From Candidatus Bathyarchaeota archaeon (lineage in GTDB: Archaea; Thermoproteota; Bathyarchaeia; Bathyarchaeales; DTEX01), in contig JAGGUU010000109.1 of assembly GCA_021158305.1 (NCBI GenBank), forward strand, positions 1-6,983: a stretch of 6,983 nt of DNA, written 5' to 3'. Made by a program: the position numbers and the translations under genes. This document shows positions 5,923 to 6,983 of the stretch, one piece after another (the first letter of the stretch is position 1; each line of letters starts with the position of its first letter). The notes under the pieces were generated by a model. That model had not been told where the DNA came from. It ran no database searches and saw nothing but the letters and a program-made list of their open reading frames with translations.

Positions 5923-6501
5923 TTATAGATTAGCATCTTTATCCGTCCTTTTTACTTCTTGCATTAACTCTTCCTCCCTAGACTTTATCTGCCCAATTAT
6001 CTTTGAAAGCACATTTACAGTATTTTGTAAACTCCGCCTCAAGCGTCCTAACGCTTCAATTTTTTCCTTTAGGGAAGTATCTTCCTTCAAGAGCAGGATC
6101 TTTAATGCGGATTCCATTACTGGAGGGAGATTAACCTCATCAATTATTTCCAGCCTGGCTAGTTCTTGGAAGAACCATCTTCTGATCGACGATGCTAGCT
6201 CAAAATGTTTTTCAACTGCCTCCTTGAATACCTCTATGCCCTTATTTGTTATGTGGTATATTTTTCTCCTCTCCTCCGGTAGCCACTCTCCCTTTATTAG
6301 TTGTCTATCCTCCAGCTCCTTCAATGCTGGGTATATTCCGCCGGCAGTTGGAGTTATGATCCCCAAGGTCCATTTCTTAATCTCTTTCATTATCTCGTAT
6401 CCATGCAGAGGTCTACGCATCAGAACTAGCAATACAGCCATCTTCAGATAGCCTTTCTGCATTTGATCTTTCCACTTTGCAGCTATCTCTGTAGGCTCCA
6501 T
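5923..6501 (-). CDS. PadR-family transcriptional regulator
   Basis: A 192-residue PadR-type DNA-binding regulator. The N-terminal winged helix-turn-helix shows MAVLLVLMRRPLHGYEIMKEI (first part at 21-40), TAGGIYPALKELEDRQLI (52-69, the recognition helix with the GxIYPxLxxLE signature) and the wing RRKIYHITNKGIE (78-90). The C-terminal half (about 95-192) is helical and rich in Leu, Lys and Glu, ending in a probable coiled coil (roughly 144-185) that would serve dimerisation, as in longer PadR subfamilies. The ATG at 6499-6501 has a GGGGAGA ribosome binding site a few bases upstream. The gene is divergent from a membrane-protein gene, and an inverted repeat lies in the shared promoter region. 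PadR proteins usually repress themselves and a neighbouring membrane or transport gene, which is my inference here. The ligand is unknown. Confidence 0.93.
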   Translation of the reverse strand: MEPTEIAAKWKDQMQKGYLKMAVLLVLMRRPLHGYEIMKEIKKWTLGIITPTAGGIYPALKELEDRQLIKGEWLPEERRKIYHITNKGIEVFKEAVEKHFELASSIRRWFFQELARLEIIDEVNLPPVMESALKILLLKEDTSLKEKIEALGRLRRSLQNTVNVLSKIIGQIKSREEELMQEVKRTDKDANL

Positions 6502-6524
6502 AGAGTCTCCCCAATATTAAGAAC

Positions 6525-6548
6525 TCAAACATATATAAGAAAGTTTGA
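6525..6548. promoter_or_regulatory. Inverted repeat TCAAAC-N12-GTTTGA, candidate PadR operator
   Basis: Perfect 6-base arms (6525-6530 and 6543-6548) separated by 12 AT-rich bases, so the half-sites are 18 bases centre to centre, close to two helical turns. It lies in the 98-base divergent gap, among the AT-rich promoter elements for padR. One candidate TATA (minus, 6549-6556) would put the padR start near 6527 inside the repeat. Bound protein would block padR initiation, and possibly the divergent gene as well. Confidence 0.45.
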
Positions 6549-6566
6549 TATATAAAAATTTAAAGG
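6549..6566. promoter_or_regulatory. AT-rich divergent promoter core for padR and the membrane protein gene
   Basis: An AT-only block containing TATATAAAAA and ATTTAAA. On the minus strand it offers a TTTATATA box for padR with a leader of about 26 bases. On the plus strand it offers a TATA box about 35-50 bases before the ATG at 6600. Which element serves which gene cannot be settled by eye. Confidence 0.4.
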
Positions 6567-6599
6567 ACTCTTGAAACCTCCTCTCGGCATAAAGGCGAA

Positions 6600-6983
6600 A
6601 TGGAAATGCAAAAGAACTTCCAGAAAAGCGCATTCACAAGAGAGGCAACATCCGTTCTTCTAGCAGCCTTCATATCGATTGAGATCTATTCTCTCTTGAG
6701 CTCATGGCTGAGAGGGAGGGTGACTCCTTCACTAGCGCAGAATGGAGTTATCTTTCTGACAACATCTATTGTTTTGGGCATTATTGGTCTCTGCGGATTG
6801 CTGGCAAGAAAGAGGGTCAGTGCGTACTTTAGCCTCTTAAGCGTCACCATCGGAGCTATTCTGAACTGCCAGCACATTTTGAAAGCTACACTTCTGCAAG
6901 GCATCGCACTTTCCTTCACTCGGCAAATCGCATCCATTATTCTAGGATTAGCCGTTATTGCTATACTCTTCCACGACCAAGTA
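6600..6983 (+). CDS. Multi-pass membrane protein, N-terminal part (cut by window edge)
   Basis: A frame open from ATG at 6600-6602 to the end of the window (128 codons, 3' end missing). I do not recognise the family. After a short basic N-terminus (MEMQKNFQKSAFTREA) there are about four hydrophobic segments, roughly 16-36, 49-69, 77-98 and 109-125. They are separated by short loops with basic residues (WLRGR near 36-40, ARKRVSAY near 69-76), which indicates an integral membrane protein. The region AAAGG 4 bases before the ATG is a weak ribosome binding site; a second in-frame ATG at 6606 is an alternative start. Position divergent to padR with a shared operator-like repeat suggests it is a PadR target, perhaps a transporter subunit or small integral membrane protein. 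The opposite-strand frame across 6686-6937 is a shadow. Coding strand is fairly sure because of the hydrophobic periodicity. Confidence 0.72.
   Translation, partial: MEMQKNFQKSAFTREATSVLLAAFISIEIYSLLSSWLRGRVTPSLAQNGVIFLTTSIVLGIIGLCGLLARKRVSAYFSLLSVTIGAILNCQHILKATLLQGIALSFTRQIASIILGLAVIAILFHDQV

Noticed and set aside
6686..6937. Minus-strand frame of 83 codons near the right end
   Set aside because: The opposite strand encodes a protein with clear hydrophobic segments starting at 6600 behind a promoter; the minus frame is a shadow.

Overview
The window looks like a piece of a thermophilic archaeal chromosome, most likely from the TACK/Thermoproteota side, although the exact lineage cannot be read from it. 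The evidence is an archaeal-type ribosomal protein uL16 (L10e), TATA-box promoters (TTTAAATA-like elements about 25-50 bases before genes), GGAGGTG-type ribosome binding sites, at least one nearly leaderless gene, heavy use of AGA/AGG and ATA codons, and Lys/Glu/Ile-rich proteins. No tRNA, rRNA, CRISPR array, insertion sequence or integrase was seen. No gene-free stretch exceeds 300 bases; the longest is about 190 bases (2096-2288).

Left part (1-3317, all minus strand). Reading in the direction of transcription, this holds a LacD-type class I aldolase, a dCTP deaminase/dUTPase-fold protein, ribosomal protein L10e, and phosphoenolpyruvate synthase. The synthase is cut by the window edge and only its ATP-binding half is present. 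Its TTG start lies inside the last codons of the L10e gene, so the two are probably translationally coupled. The aldolase and the deaminase-like gene each have their own TATA box and T-rich termination signals. The sugar-phosphate aldolase and PEP synthase together fit sugar-phosphate interconversion and gluconeogenesis, while the other two genes are housekeeping.

Middle part (3427-5849). An unrecognised 215-residue protein with an H-x-H-x4-H-x-H cluster (minus) is divergent from a small P-loop kinase (plus). The kinase converges with, and overlaps by 35 bases, an aminoglycoside-phosphotransferase-fold protein (minus). The last two correspond to the two halves (COG2187 and COG0645) of a protein that many bacteria make as one fused polypeptide. 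Here they are separate genes in tail-to-tail orientation, which is the most notable arrangement in the window.

Right part (5923-6983). A PadR-family regulator (minus) is divergent from a multi-pass membrane protein (plus, cut by the window edge). A 6-base inverted repeat (TCAAAC-N12-GTTTGA) sits among the AT-rich promoter elements between them and is a plausible PadR operator. The likely logic is an autoregulated PadR protein that also controls the membrane protein.
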